Source: Akkermansia muciniphila (GTDB lineage: Bacteria > Verrucomicrobiota > Verrucomicrobiia > Verrucomicrobiales > Akkermansiaceae). Taken from it: 64,000 nucleotides of DNA. The position numbers and the translations under genes were made by a program. Below are positions 25,135 through 34,700 of the stretch, in pieces; within the stretch, counting starts at the first letter, position 1, and each line of letters begins with the position of its first letter. Location: the NCBI RefSeq assembly GCF_030848305.1, contig NZ_CP114598.1, forward strand, positions 1,178,001 to 1,242,000, in the 5' to 3' direction. The notes under the pieces were generated by a model. It was not told the DNA's origin. It did not search any database and saw nothing but the letters and a program-made list of their open reading frames with translations.

Positions 25135-26118
25135 TCAGGCGTCACGTGGGCCGGATCGCTTGTTCCGGCTGTTGTTTTCATGGGCTTCTTTCTGTTCCAG
25201 AAGCCATGTTCTGTCTTCAAGGCTGAGCCTCTTCAGGGAGGTTTTGCTCTGGTGCCCGTCCAGCTCCTGGAGCCAGAGGGTCCGGGTCTTTTCCGAATAG
25301 CGGGAAAGCTTGGCGAAGACGGTATTGCCATTGACTCCTGTCCAGACCCGGTAGCCTTTGGGAATCAGCGTTTTTTTAAACTCTTCATATTGTTGCTTCG
25401 CCAGCTTGACGCTGTTCTTGATCTGGTCAAAATAAAGGGCGTTTTGGCCGGTGTAGTAACCGCGCAGCGTATCCACTTTGGAGCCGTCCGGAGACATGAC
25501 CAGAAGCACGGGCGTTCCTCTCACGCCAAACAGGGAGGGAGCCTTTTTCACATATTCCAGCATCTTCTGGCGCTTCCTGTAAACAGGTTCGCTTTCAAAT
25601 TTTTCCGCCTGGTCGTAACAGACGCGGACGACATTCCTTTTTGCCCAGTCTTCAAATTCCTTCGTATGGAGGAGTTCGGTTCCAAGTTTTTTGCTGGGAG
25701 GGCTGCCCACGGAATGGTGGAACCAGATGAGAATGGGTTTTCCGGTACTCTGGGCTTCCCGGAGGGCGGTGGGATAGCTTTGAATCCAGCGTTCGTTTTC
25801 CTTACGCTGGGCGAAAGCCTCTTCCAGTCCGGGGATGGGGGCGTCCGGGTCATGAGCGTCCGTGTAATAGACGGCCCCACTGTCTGCCCTGGTCATTTCC
25901 TCCTGTGTGGTGGCGGTAAGATGGGTGGCCTGTTGCTGATTCGGAGTAGTGCTTAACAGCCCCGTCGGAACATTGGCGATGGAATTGGCCTTATTGTCCT
26001 GCATGTATTCCGAAAGGCTTTTTTTTACCTTCGGTTCTTCCTGTTCCGGAGAGGTCCCTACGCAGGAGCAGAGGGCGGCGGAGGCAAGAAGAAGCATGGA
26101 CAGCCTGGGCAGACTCAT
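25135..26118 (-). CDS. Lipoprotein with thioredoxin-like domain and SHD1-like tail
   Basis: 327 residues from ATG 26118. The longer frame to 26169 lacks support, whereas this ATG starts a lipoprotein signal MSLPRLSMLLLASAALCSC with the lipid-attached Cys at residue 19. A Thr/Gln-rich linker leads to a thioredoxin-like fold (about 125-240; PILIWFHHSVGS, later GVRGTPVLLVMSPDG with the cis-Pro loop) in which the usual CxxC is absent. The C-terminal 60 residues (YRVWTGVNGNTVFAKLSRYS) resemble an SHD1-type beta module. Probably periplasmic and membrane-anchored, with a binding rather than redox role (inference). Confidence 0.7.
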   Translation of the reverse strand: MSLPRLSMLLLASAALCSCVGTSPEQEEPKVKKSLSEYMQDNKANSIANVPTGLLSTTPNQQQATHLTATTQEEMTRADSGAVYYTDAHDPDAPIPGLEEAFAQRKENERWIQSYPTALREAQSTGKPILIWFHHSVGSPPSKKLGTELLHTKEFEDWAKRNVVRVCYDQAEKFESEPVYRKRQKMLEYVKKAPSLFGVRGTPVLLVMSPDGSKVDTLRGYYTGQNALYFDQIKNSVKLAKQQYEEFKKTLIPKGYRVWTGVNGNTVFAKLSRYSEKTRTLWLQELDGHQSKTSLKRLSLEDRTWLLEQKEAHENNSRNKRSGPRDA

Positions 26119-26183
26119 GACTGACCTGATAGCATAACAGGGAAAAATGCGCAACCGGGAATTGTTCAACGACTGCGGCGGTT

Positions 26184-26401
26184 TCAGTGTTTCTTGGCTT
26201 CCTGTTCCTTCTGCTTCCGGTTCCGTATGGCGATAATTTGCTGACGGGTGTTACCACGCGCGTGACGTTTCCAGTTGTTTTGCCGTCAAAAAGAAAGGTC
26301 TGCTCGTAAATATCCATCCTGACCTCATTCTCCTCGCTGGCAGGGGTATGAATGCTCGCCAAAACACAGGCCGAGAGAACCCGGGAAAACAGTCTCTCCA
26401 T
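26184..26401 (-). pseudogene. Small exported protein gene with a one-base frameshift
   Basis: Starting at ATG 26401, MERLFSRVLSACVLA looks like a signal peptide, followed by about 25 residues ending FLFDGK. At an A4 run (TTTT at 26278-26281 on the plus strand) the frame then gives unlike residues. Adding one A restores a coherent tail with NNWKRHARGNTRQQIIAIRN and a Lys/Gln/Glu-rich end stopping at 26184. The restored product would be about 72 residues. Either a real one-base loss, a sequencing error or a variable tract. Confidence 0.4.
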
Positions 26402-26479
26402 ATTCAAACGGAGAACTGATATAAAACCGGGAGAAAAAGGGAAAGCACCCGTTTAGCGGTCCTGCAGAAAGAAAATGGG

Positions 26480-28279
26480 TTAATCCCCTGTTTTCAACAC
26501 CTTGATGAACGCTTCCTGCGGAATGTTGATTTTTCCGATGGCCTTCATGCGTTTTTTGCCCTCCTTCTGTTTTTCCAGAAGTTTGCGCTTGCGGGTGACG
26601 TCCCCGCCGTAGCATTTGGCCGTCACGTCCTTGCGCATGGGGGAGATGCTTTCCCGGGCGATAATCTTGCCGCCGATGCAGGCCTGAATGGCGACGGTGA
26701 AGAGCTGGCGGGGAATGACGTTTTTCAGGCGTTCCGCCAGTTCCCTGCCGCGGGAGGCGGCCTTGTCCTGGTGAACGATCATGGAGAAAGCGTCCACCGG
26801 TTCCCCGGCGATGAGCATGTCCATTTTAATGAGTTTGGCGGCCTGATAACCGGCGTATTCATAATCCATGGAGCCGTAGCCGCGCGTCATGGATTTGAGC
26901 TTGTCGTTGAAATCCACCAGAATTTCCGCCAGAGGGACGGTGCAGGTGAGCATCACGCGCATGTCGTCAATGGTCTCCGTATTGTCCACGCTGCCGCGTT
27001 TTTCCAGAACAAGCTGCATGATGTCCCCGATGTATTCCCCCGGAAGCATGATGAACACCTTGACGATAGGTTCCCGGATTTCCTGAATTTCCTGCGGTTC
27101 CGGGAGCAGGCTGGGATTGTCCACATTGATTTCCTCTCCATTGGTCTTGGTGACCTCATAAATGACGGAGGGATAGGTGGAGATGATATCCATGTTGAAT
27201 TCCCGGCGCAGGCGCTCCTGAATGATTTCCATGTGGAGCAGGCCCAGGAAGCCGCAGCGGAACCCGAAGCCCAGAGCTACGGAAGATTCCGCCTGGAAGG
27301 AGAAAGCGGCGTCATTAATCTGAAGCTTCGCCATGGCTGCTTTCAGGGCTTCAAAATCAGAGGAATCCACCGGATAAATGCCGGAAAAGACCATGGGGCG
27401 GATTTCCTTGAAGCCGGGCAGGGGGGACGGGCAGGGGCGCATGTAATCCGTGTACGTGTCCCCGATCTTGACGTCCGCCGCGGATTTCATGTTGGCGATG
27501 ATATAGCCTACGTCGCCGGCTTCCAGAGAATCCGTTCGGGTCATTTTGGGCGTGAAGATGCCCACTTCTTTCACTTCATACACTTCGTCCGTCGCGAAAA
27601 GTTTGACTTTCATGCCGCGGTGCACGCTGCCGGAAATGACGCGTACATAGGAGACCACGCCGCGATAGGCGTCGTAAACGGAATCGAACACCAGGGCGCG
27701 CAAAAAGCCGTCCTGCTCCGTTTCTGGCGGAGGGATGCGCTGAACAACGGCTTCCAGAATATCGTCAATGCCGATGCCCATCTTGGCGGAGGCATGGATG
27801 GCTTCCTCATGGGGGATGCAGACGATGTCTTCCAGCTGTCGGTACACTTTGGGCAGGTTGGCGCTGGGTAGGTCGATCTTATTGATGACGGGGATAATGG
27901 CCAGGTTCAGATCCATGGCCAGGTGCATGTTGGCGAGCGTTTGGGCTTCTACTCCCTGGGCCGCGTCCACAATAAGGAGGGCTCCCTCGCATGCCGCCAG
28001 GGAACGGGACACTTCGTAGGAAAAATCCACATGGCCCGGCGTATCCAGCAGATTGAGCTTGTAAGTTTTTCCGTCCCTGGCCTTGTAGAAAATGGTGACG
28101 GGGTGGGACTTGATGGTGATGCCCTTTTCCCGCTCCAGATCCATGGCGTCCAGAAGCTGATCCTGCTTCTCCCGTTCGGAAATGGTATTCGTCTTTTCCA
28201 GCAGCCGGTCGGAAAGGGTGGTCTTTCCGTGGTCGATGTGAGCGATAATGGAGAAATTGCGAGTCAGTTCAATGGACAT
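26480..28279 (-). CDS. lepA: Elongation factor 4
   Basis: 599 residues, full length. A translational GTPase that acts on the ribosome. The G motifs are present: HIDHGKTTL (G1), DTPGH (G3), NKIDLP (G4). The LepA-specific C-terminal domain ends in the basic segment GGDVTRKRKLLEKQKEGKKR. It is a single gene here, not linked to a signal peptidase gene as in many bacteria. A TTGACC-16-TACCCT promoter lies about 45 bases upstream. Confidence 0.97.
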   Translation of the reverse strand: MSIELTRNFSIIAHIDHGKTTLSDRLLEKTNTISEREKQDQLLDAMDLEREKGITIKSHPVTIFYKARDGKTYKLNLLDTPGHVDFSYEVSRSLAACEGALLIVDAAQGVEAQTLANMHLAMDLNLAIIPVINKIDLPSANLPKVYRQLEDIVCIPHEEAIHASAKMGIGIDDILEAVVQRIPPPETEQDGFLRALVFDSVYDAYRGVVSYVRVISGSVHRGMKVKLFATDEVYEVKEVGIFTPKMTRTDSLEAGDVGYIIANMKSAADVKIGDTYTDYMRPCPSPLPGFKEIRPMVFSGIYPVDSSDFEALKAAMAKLQINDAAFSFQAESSVALGFGFRCGFLGLLHMEIIQERLRREFNMDIISTYPSVIYEVTKTNGEEINVDNPSLLPEPQEIQEIREPIVKVFIMLPGEYIGDIMQLVLEKRGSVDNTETIDDMRVMLTCTVPLAEILVDFNDKLKSMTRGYGSMDYEYAGYQAAKLIKMDMLIAGEPVDAFSMIVHQDKAASRGRELAERLKNVIPRQLFTVAIQACIGGKIIARESISPMRKDVTAKCYGGDVTRKRKLLEKQKEGKKRMKAIGKINIPQEAFIKVLKTGD

Positions 28280-28321
28280 GGTGGTCTCTACCCTTCTAAC
28301 ATGAGTGCCCTGTGCGCGGGG

Positions 28322-28349
28322 AGGGTAACATAGCCCATGCGGCGGTCAA
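28322..28349 (-). promoter_or_regulatory. Possible promoter of lepA
   Basis: On the minus strand TTGACC (28349-28344), a 16-base spacer, then TACCCT (28327-28322). Confidence 0.4.
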
Positions 28350-28527
28350 GACTTGAACATGACTGCCTCCCGTTCCCTGCCGCGCCGGCTTCATTCGCTC
28401 CGGGAAAACCGTCATTCATGACAGGGGAGGCGCCGGGAGATTGAACGTGGGGGAAGAAGGAAGGCTCTCAACTGGTACAGGCACGCGGAATCTTTTCCCG
28501 TGCGGTCATTTCTTACTCAGCCAGCAT

Positions 28528-28731
28528 ATGAAATCTTTTTTAGCAGCCATTTTAAGCCTGTTTATTCCCGGTCTCGGCCAGTTGTACAAGGGGCACTTTG
28601 TCCAGGCCATCATCTGGTTCCTGGTGGTGGGAGCGGCTTACGGCCTCCTCTATTGGTTCATCTTCGCCCTCATTCCCATTGTCCTGCATATTATTTGTAT
28701 TCTGCAGGCTTACTTCATGGAAAATAAATGA
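28528..28731 (+). CDS. Tiny membrane protein, TM2-like
   Basis: 67 residues from ATG 28528; upstream starts in the same frame would add a non-hydrophobic, unlikely N-terminus. Two hydrophobic segments and FIPGLGQLYKGHFVQAIIW near the start, the pattern of TM2-like small membrane proteins. The function of such proteins is generally unknown. Transcribed away from lepA and convergent with the autotransporter gene. Confidence 0.65.
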   Translation: MKSFLAAILSLFIPGLGQLYKGHFVQAIIWFLVVGAAYGLLYWFIFALIPIVLHIICILQAYFMENK

Positions 28732-28936
28732 TATCCGTCGTTTCCGGCTTTACGGCCGGGATGGTTGAAAAAACATCCTGCGGATCGGCAGCGGCATTCA
28801 TTCCCTGAGGTTGAAGAAGGAATGCGCCGTTCATGGCGGCATCATTCTTCTTGATACCGGTATTCGCAATGTTAACGGGCTTCCATTTGTTTACCTCGGA
28901 AACGTAAACACAACTTTTTGACTTTGAATTAATCAA
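28715..28936 (-). CDS. Doubtful small open frame
   Basis: A 73-codon open frame overlapping the last 17 bases of the TM2-like gene. No signal peptide, membrane segment or family is recognised. The composition is not absurd for a protein (mixed polar, one Trp, two Tyr), but no promoter or ribosome site supports it. It could be a remnant; otherwise 28732-28978 holds no gene. Confidence 0.15.
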   Translation of the reverse strand: MINSKSKSCVYVSEVNKWKPVNIANTGIKKNDAAMNGAFLLQPQGMNAAADPQDVFSTIPAVKPETTDIIYFP

Positions 28937-28978
28937 TATCTTCGGGAAGTGGGCCAGGGGGATAATTCTACGATAAAC

Positions 28979-29016
28979 AAAAATTCAGAGCCGTTCCGGA
29001 GCTATTCCGGAACGGC
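28979..29016 (-). terminator. Terminator of the autotransporter gene
   Basis: Arms GCCGTTCCGG (28990-28999) and CCGGAACGGC (29007-29016), followed on the minus strand by TCTGAATTTTTG. It lies just after the stop at 29044. Confidence 0.6.
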
Positions 29017-29043
29017 CTGGTCATCATATCATGTTACTTTCTG

Positions 29044-32000
29044 TTAGAAGTCGTAACGGTAGCCGACGCTTCCGTTCACCGAGCTGGACCCGTCCCGGAT
29101 GTCCGCGTTGCCGTTGACGAAGACGGTTCCTTTCGTCCCCACCGGCACGCTCAGCCCCGCTCCGAGCTGCAGCGCCGTCGTTCCCGCTTTCGCCCCTCTC
29201 ACGCTTTGCGTGAAGCCGGGGTTGCCCAGCAGGGTGACGTTTGTTTCTCCCCTCCGGTCTCCCAGGTCCTGCGCCGCGTTGACCCGGATTTCCCCCAGCG
29301 CTTCACGTCCGAAGATGTTGCTGCCTACAAGACCCATCCAACGGCCGCCCAGCGCCACTGTTCCCGTCGTCCAGTCCTGCCGGCCGACGTTCAGGCCCGC
29401 GTTGCCCGCGCCCGTTTCTTCATAGCCGTCCATCCGCGTCGTCACCACCGAGGCGTTGAACAGCGGCTGCAGCACGCTGCTGCGGTTTTCGTCAAGGTAG
29501 ATGTCGTAGGTGAGTTCGTACATGGCTCCAAGGCCCCACCCGCCGGTGCTGCCCTGCGTGCTGTAGCTTCCTTCCCCGTAGTTGACCGTACGGTTGAGTG
29601 TCGCGTCGTTCCATCCTCCCGTCAGGATGAGCGTGTGCGCCCAGCGTTTGTTCTGGTAGCGCCCGAAGAGGCTGGCGTAGTAGCTGTCCAGGTGGCCGTC
29701 GGCGCTGTCCGCCGCGCTGGCCGTCAGGTCTCCGTAGCTGGCCGTGAAGGCCGCTCCCACGGTGACGCGGTCGCTGAGGTCCGCGTCCATGCCCACAGTA
29801 CCTCCCCAGGTGGTGAGCCGGTAGCCGCTTTCATCTCCCCGGGTGTCGAGCTGGGCGTAGGAGCCCGTGCCTTCCATCCACATGTGGAAGCGGGGGAGGT
29901 CGTCGTTGACGTAGGCGGGGTTGACGCCCATGAGGGTGGTCCGGTTGCGGATCCAGCCCATCTGGTCGCGCAGGGCGTCCCGCTGCGCCGTACCCAGCGC
30001 GTTGACTGTGCTTCCTGCCACCGCTGCCATGGCGCGCTTCGCTTCCGAGGGGTTGCCGTTGCTGATCATGGTGCTGACGCCGTTCATGAATTGGGCCAGC
30101 TGGGAGTCGGAATCCAGGTTTTTGCGGGCTTCCCAGAGCAGGCTGGCTCCAGCGGCGGAGTTCCTCGTGTCGGCCGCGGGAGAGAAGAGGTTTTCCTGAC
30201 GGAGCGTGGCATTGAGCAGGATGTCGTTTCCGTCGCGGCTCAGGGTGGCGTCCTGATAGTAAACGGCGAAGAGGCCGGATATCCGGGCGGCGAGGTTTTG
30301 TCCGTCTTCCAAACCGCTGATGCTGTCGGTGGCGCTCATCAGGATGATGTCATGAAGGTCGCTTCCCGCGTTCATGGCGGCATTCCCTTCCATGTTGGAG
30401 AGGAGGAAGCCGGCTCCGTCCTGCACGGTGATGGTGCCCGCCGTCAGCATGGGGGCGCCGAAGGGGGCGTCTTGGTTGAAGTTGTAGATCAGTTCCGTCG
30501 TGGAGCCGTTCTGGAAGGTGGCGCTTTCCACGTTGAGCGTGGTGTTGGCGTTGCCCTGGGCATCCCCGGTGGCTTCAATACGCAGGGTGCCGTTGTTTCC
30601 GGCAGTGATGCCGTTGTAGTTCAGCGTGGAGGTGTCCGCGGTGCCTTTCAGGACAAGGATGCCTCCGTCACGGACGGCGAGGTCGTAGTCTTCATTGCCG
30701 GTTTGCAGGTATTGGGTGGTTTTCCCGGAGATGTCCAGGGCGCCGCTGCCTTCCAGCGTGCCGGAGAAAGTTCCGGCGGAGGTTGTCGCCGAGGAGATGG
30801 CGAGGCTGCCTCCGTTCATGGACAGGGTTCCGGCGCCGGAGAGGCTACTGATGGTGCCGGCTTCCGTTCCGGAGAGGTTCAGCGTGCCGTCGGCGGTGAT
30901 TGCGGGTCCGTCCAGCCGGGCTTCTCCGCCCAGAGCCAGTTCCGCTCCTTCCCGGATACGGAGGGAGCCGGTTCCGGTGATGGCTCCGTCGTTGATATTG
31001 CTTGTTCCGGTCAGGTCAAAAGTTCCCTGAATGGTCAGGGTTCCTCCGGCTTCCGTAACGGTCATGGTTTCGATTTCGGCGTTGCCGTTGATGGTCAGGC
31101 CTCCTCCTTCCAGAGTAAGGGTGTCCAGGGAGTTTTCCGCGCCGTTGAGGACGATGCTTCCTTCACGCAGGACCAGGGTTTCCACATTCATCTTTCCTCC
31201 GACCGTCAGCGCTCCGATTCCTTCTTTGATGAAGGTGACGTTGCTGCCGCCCGTGATGCTGCCGCCCATGACGGTGTCCTGGCCGGCCGGGTCGATGTCG
31301 TCTTCTCCCGTCTCTATTTGTTTGTTGTTGAGGATGACGACGGCCGTGCCGTCTCCGGTGTTGTTGACGACCAGGCTGCTGCCCGTGGATCCCATCAGGT
31401 TGTTGATTTTAGCTCCCTGTCCGTCGGCTTCGCCTGGTGCTCCGGCCAGGTTGACCGTCAGGGTCTGTCCGCCCCCGATGACGACGCCGGCGTAGCCGGA
31501 GAGCGTTTGATAGGAGTTGACTTCATGGGCGTCACCTCCTTCCGCCTGCACGCGGTAGAGGCCGGCGGACGCTCCGCTGAGCACCAGGCTGCCTCCGTCC
31601 GTTCCGGTGACCCGGATGCCGTAGTTGGCCAGAAGGTCGGTAGTGAAGGCGATGTCTCCCAGGTCGCCGACGGTCAGCGTTCCGCTGGTCAGGGTCAGGT
31701 AGCTGGAAGAGTCGTCGGTTTTGTGGTTCAGCAGAAGGTTGACGACGGCGTCGTTGCTCAGGTCCAGCGTCAGCCCTTCTCCCGATATGGTCAGGTTCGG
31801 GGCGCTTCCCGTTGCGCTGCCGTTGCTGATGACGGCGTCAGATGCCTGCGTGTCTTGGCCGATGTTTTCCGTTCCCAGGGCGATGGTTAGTCCGTCCAGG
31901 CCGCCTTCTCCTACGGTTACGGTTCCGCTGACTCCGGTCAGACGGGAGCCGGAGGAGATATTCCACGTTCCTTTCATACGGCTGCCGTCGGCTCCGGAGA

Positions 32001-34641
32001 GGTTCAGGTTGCCTGCCGTGATGGAGATTCCTTCCGTGGTTCCGTCAAGGATGGTTTGCGCTCCTGCCGCGTCCGCTCCGAGTTTCAGGTTTCCCGCTCC
32101 GGTTTTGGTCAGGGACGGGCTGTCGGTCAGCGCCCAGATGGTAGCCGAAATTCCTTCCTGCTCGACATTAATTTCATCAAACCGGGTGAAGGTGACGTTT
32201 TGGAAGTTCCCGTCTCCAAAGGTTCCCTTGAGTACCAGCGTCCTGTCTCCTTCGACCGCCGCTCCGGCGCTTCCGCCGACGGTGATGCCGCCGTCTTCCC
32301 CTTCCGCCCCAAAGACGCTTCCTCCCGTCAGGGAGACGAGGACGCCGCCTCCTACCGTGCCGCAGTTGCCCGCGCCGTAGATGTCGCCCAGGTAGGCGCC
32401 CTTTCCAAGGGTGACGGTGACGTTGCCGCCAATGCTGACGGGCAGCGCTGTGGGATCTTCCGCCGTCCACGTGTTTCCTCTCCAGGAGCCGCCCACGATG
32501 TTGCCCGTGAAGGTGGAGCCTCCGTCAATGGAGACGCTGGTGTTTCCGTTGGTGGTCAGCGTCGTGCCGTTGCCCCAGTTCCAGAAGGAGCCGCCCATGA
32601 TGTTTCCCGTGAAGGTGATTCCTTCTTTTCCGGTGATGGAGACGCCTGAGTTTCCTTCCACTTTTTGTACGGCTCCGTTGCTTTCGGATGCCGTATTTCC
32701 GTAACTGCCCCCATAAATGTTTTTGACGAAGTTGTTGTGTCCTTCCGTGTCGGAGAGTTCCGCATTGCTTATATTAATCGTTACCGAGGTGTTGCCCCGC
32801 ACCGTCGTTCCAGATGCCGTGTTGGCTGTCCACGCGCTTCCGCCCGTGATGAAGTTCTGGTCTGTGACGTTGCGGAAACCTCCCAGGTTGACGGTCGTGT
32901 TGTTGCTGTACTGAATGCCGGTGACCAGGACGCTCGTGTTTCCGGTGATGGTAGTGACGGCATTGTGGGCGGAGGTGCTTCCTCCGATGATGGCCCCCGC
33001 CACGATGGCGTTATCTTTGACGGTAACGTTTGTGTTGCCCGTCAGGGTGGTGCTCGCTCCCTTGTTGTTTCCGCCGATGACGTGTTCCGCCGTGGCGTTC
33101 CCCGAGAGCTGCACATGGGTGTCTCCCGTCAGCGTGCTGGTCTGGAGGTTGGTGCTCCATTCGTTGGATACGCCCCCAACGACGGTGCCGAATGGCCCCC
33201 CGATGATATCCATCCAGACGTCCCCCTGGTAGTTGAGGTTGCCGGACGGCAGGGTTGCCCCGTTGTTGTATACTCCGTTCAGGTTGATTTTGGTTCCGCC
33301 GCTGTTGGTGATTTGATAGACTTTATCCCCGCTGCTCGTCAGGGTTCCGTCCAGATATCCCAGGCTGACATTGGCCGCGTTCCCCTCCCCAAGGGTCAGC
33401 GTAAAGGCGTTTTTGACCGTTTCTTCCAACGCCCCTGCCGCTCCCGCGGATACCCACGTCACGCTGGATATAGCCCCTTCTTCAATCGTCAGCACGCTGC
33501 CTTCTATGCTGTATTGTCCCGTTGCCAATCCCGTAACGGTAAAGTTCGAGCCGAGGCTGCTCCCTAAATCAAACGTGTATCCCTGGTCTTCCTCCACCAG
33601 ATTGTCAAGTGCGCCGCCGATATCAATGGTGCCTGAAGTGAAGGTGACATTTTCCTTGGTAAAGGAGGAGCCTGATTCCGTATAGGTTAACTTGGCTCCG
33701 TCAATTGTTGCGTTTTTCAATGTGCCGGTGCCGTTCATGTTCAACACGGCATTTGCCCCCAGAGTGGCGGAGGTGAAATCCAGCGTTCCTCCCTCCATGG
33801 TGATTATGCCGGAATAGGCCAGGGAAGAATTATTGATTTTCAAGGCGCCCCCTTGGGCCGTGATGTTCGCGTTGATGACGGATCCCGTCAGGTTCTGAGT
33901 ACCCGTTCCGGCCATAATCAGATTTATTCCTCCCGTGGGAGTAGTGTTGCCGTTGACTCCGGAATGTTGCGTGGTTGCCCCGATGCTTCCCCCATACGTG
34001 TAATTCCCGTTGCCCGTCAGGGTAAGATCCGCTCTGGAAGAATTGGCTGACTGGACGCGTCCTTTATGCGTTCCGCTGAAGCCGTCGGCATCATTTAAAC
34101 CGGCCAGAGAAGCGGCATTGGAAATTTGCAACGTCAGAGCACTGGAACTTTGATTGATTGATCCCGACAAATCCACTGTTGCGTTGGCGAGCGCCGTGCC
34201 CGTAATCTGGAGAATGGCTCCTCCGGCTTGTGTTCCCTTTTGGGAAAGGATAATGTTCCCGGCGAAGCTGCTTTCCTGGGAACCAAGCACAAACTTGGAG
34301 GCATAGCCGGCATTGCCGTTAGCCGCTACCAGCGTCAGATTTCCTTCTCCGGCAAATGCCCCGTTCAAATTGATAGTACAGCCGCCGTTAGAATTCTGAT
34401 TAATGGTAAACGAGGAGTCTGCTCCAATATAAAGTCCTGTGGTGTAATTGTTGTTTCCTGAATTTACATCAAGGCTGACGGATTGGTTCCCAGTAACTGA
34501 ATATTCATTGGCGGGCTCGTTGTTGTTGAAGGTGGAGTCCGCTCCCCATGCGGGAGATTCAGGAGTTGGGGCAGCCAGGGAAACGCCGGTATAACAAGCC
34601 AGAACAGCGGTCAGCAGGGTAATAGGGAGATGGAGACGCAT
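29044..34641 (-). CDS. Large type V autotransporter
   Basis: 1865 residues. The signal peptide MRLHLPITLLTAVLACYTGVSLA is followed by a very long Gly/Thr/Asn/Ser-rich passenger (about 30-1550) of short beta-helix-type repeats such as LTLTGNGNYTYGGS and NTSVSIDGGSTFTGN. A C-terminal autotransporter barrel (about 1590-1865) opens near HMWMEGTGSYAQLD and ends in the aromatic YRYDF expected for BamA recognition. No catalytic triad or subtilisin-like domain is visible in the passenger, so an adhesin or surface-coat role is likelier than a protease. Transcribed from a near-consensus promoter; terminator at 28979-29016. Confidence 0.93.
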   Translation of the reverse strand: MRLHLPITLLTAVLACYTGVSLAAPTPESPAWGADSTFNNNEPANEYSVTGNQSVSLDVNSGNNNYTTGLYIGADSSFTINQNSNGGCTINLNGAFAGEGNLTLVAANGNAGYASKFVLGSQESSFAGNIILSQKGTQAGGAILQITGTALANATVDLSGSINQSSSALTLQISNAASLAGLNDADGFSGTHKGRVQSANSSRADLTLTGNGNYTYGGSIGATTQHSGVNGNTTPTGGINLIMAGTGTQNLTGSVINANITAQGGALKINNSSLAYSGIITMEGGTLDFTSATLGANAVLNMNGTGTLKNATIDGAKLTYTESGSSFTKENVTFTSGTIDIGGALDNLVEEDQGYTFDLGSSLGSNFTVTGLATGQYSIEGSVLTIEEGAISSVTWVSAGAAGALEETVKNAFTLTLGEGNAANVSLGYLDGTLTSSGDKVYQITNSGGTKINLNGVYNNGATLPSGNLNYQGDVWMDIIGGPFGTVVGGVSNEWSTNLQTSTLTGDTHVQLSGNATAEHVIGGNNKGASTTLTGNTNVTVKDNAIVAGAIIGGSTSAHNAVTTITGNTSVLVTGIQYSNNTTVNLGGFRNVTDQNFITGGSAWTANTASGTTVRGNTSVTINISNAELSDTEGHNNFVKNIYGGSYGNTASESNGAVQKVEGNSGVSITGKEGITFTGNIMGGSFWNWGNGTTLTTNGNTSVSIDGGSTFTGNIVGGSWRGNTWTAEDPTALPVSIGGNVTVTLGKGAYLGDIYGAGNCGTVGGGVLVSLTGGSVFGAEGEDGGITVGGSAGAAVEGDRTLVLKGTFGDGNFQNVTFTRFDEINVEQEGISATIWALTDSPSLTKTGAGNLKLGADAAGAQTILDGTTEGISITAGNLNLSGADGSRMKGTWNISSGSRLTGVSGTVTVGEGGLDGLTIALGTENIGQDTQASDAVISNGSATGSAPNLTISGEGLTLDLSNDAVVNLLLNHKTDDSSSYLTLTSGTLTVGDLGDIAFTTDLLANYGIRVTGTDGGSLVLSGASAGLYRVQAEGGDAHEVNSYQTLSGYAGVVIGGGQTLTVNLAGAPGEADGQGAKINNLMGSTGSSLVVNNTGDGTAVVILNNKQIETGEDDIDPAGQDTVMGGSITGGSNVTFIKEGIGALTVGGKMNVETLVLREGSIVLNGAENSLDTLTLEGGGLTINGNAEIETMTVTEAGGTLTIQGTFDLTGTSNINDGAITGTGSLRIREGAELALGGEARLDGPAITADGTLNLSGTEAGTISSLSGAGTLSMNGGSLAISSATTSAGTFSGTLEGSGALDISGKTTQYLQTGNEDYDLAVRDGGILVLKGTADTSTLNYNGITAGNNGTLRIEATGDAQGNANTTLNVESATFQNGSTTELIYNFNQDAPFGAPMLTAGTITVQDGAGFLLSNMEGNAAMNAGSDLHDIILMSATDSISGLEDGQNLAARISGLFAVYYQDATLSRDGNDILLNATLRQENLFSPAADTRNSAAGASLLWEARKNLDSDSQLAQFMNGVSTMISNGNPSEAKRAMAAVAGSTVNALGTAQRDALRDQMGWIRNRTTLMGVNPAYVNDDLPRFHMWMEGTGSYAQLDTRGDESGYRLTTWGGTVGMDADLSDRVTVGAAFTASYGDLTASAADSADGHLDSYYASLFGRYQNKRWAHTLILTGGWNDATLNRTVNYGEGSYSTQGSTGGWGLGAMYELTYDIYLDENRSSVLQPLFNASVVTTRMDGYEETGAGNAGLNVGRQDWTTGTVALGGRWMGLVGSNIFGREALGEIRVNAAQDLGDRRGETNVTLLGNPGFTQSVRGAKAGTTALQLGAGLSVPVGTKGTVFVNGNADIRDGSSSVNGSVGYRYDF

Positions 34642-34671
34642 TGTAAAAATGTTAGATGTTAATTTTTTGCG

Positions 34672-34700
34672 TATATAACGGATTGGAAATTCGATGTCAA
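34672..34700 (-). promoter_or_regulatory. Strong sigma-70 promoter of the autotransporter gene
   Basis: On the minus strand TTGACA (34700-34695), a 17-base spacer, then TATATA (34677-34672): a perfect -35 with optimal spacing and a good -10. The leader would be about 24 bases and has no Shine-Dalgarno sequence. Confidence 0.7.

Noticed and set aside
28732-28978. Intergenic region considered for a small RNA or second terminator
   Set aside because: Apart from the doubtful 73-codon frame and the autotransporter terminator, no structured element with a promoter was found.
29206-31890. An 894-codon open frame antisense to the autotransporter barrel
   Set aside because: It mirrors the repetitive Gly/Thr-rich coding sequence. 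No start region or motif supports it.
30000-34600. Repetitive DNA in the autotransporter passenger, considered as a CRISPR or tandem-repeat array
   Set aside because: The repeats are degenerate coding repeats of a beta-helix protein, with no regular spacers or exact repeat units.
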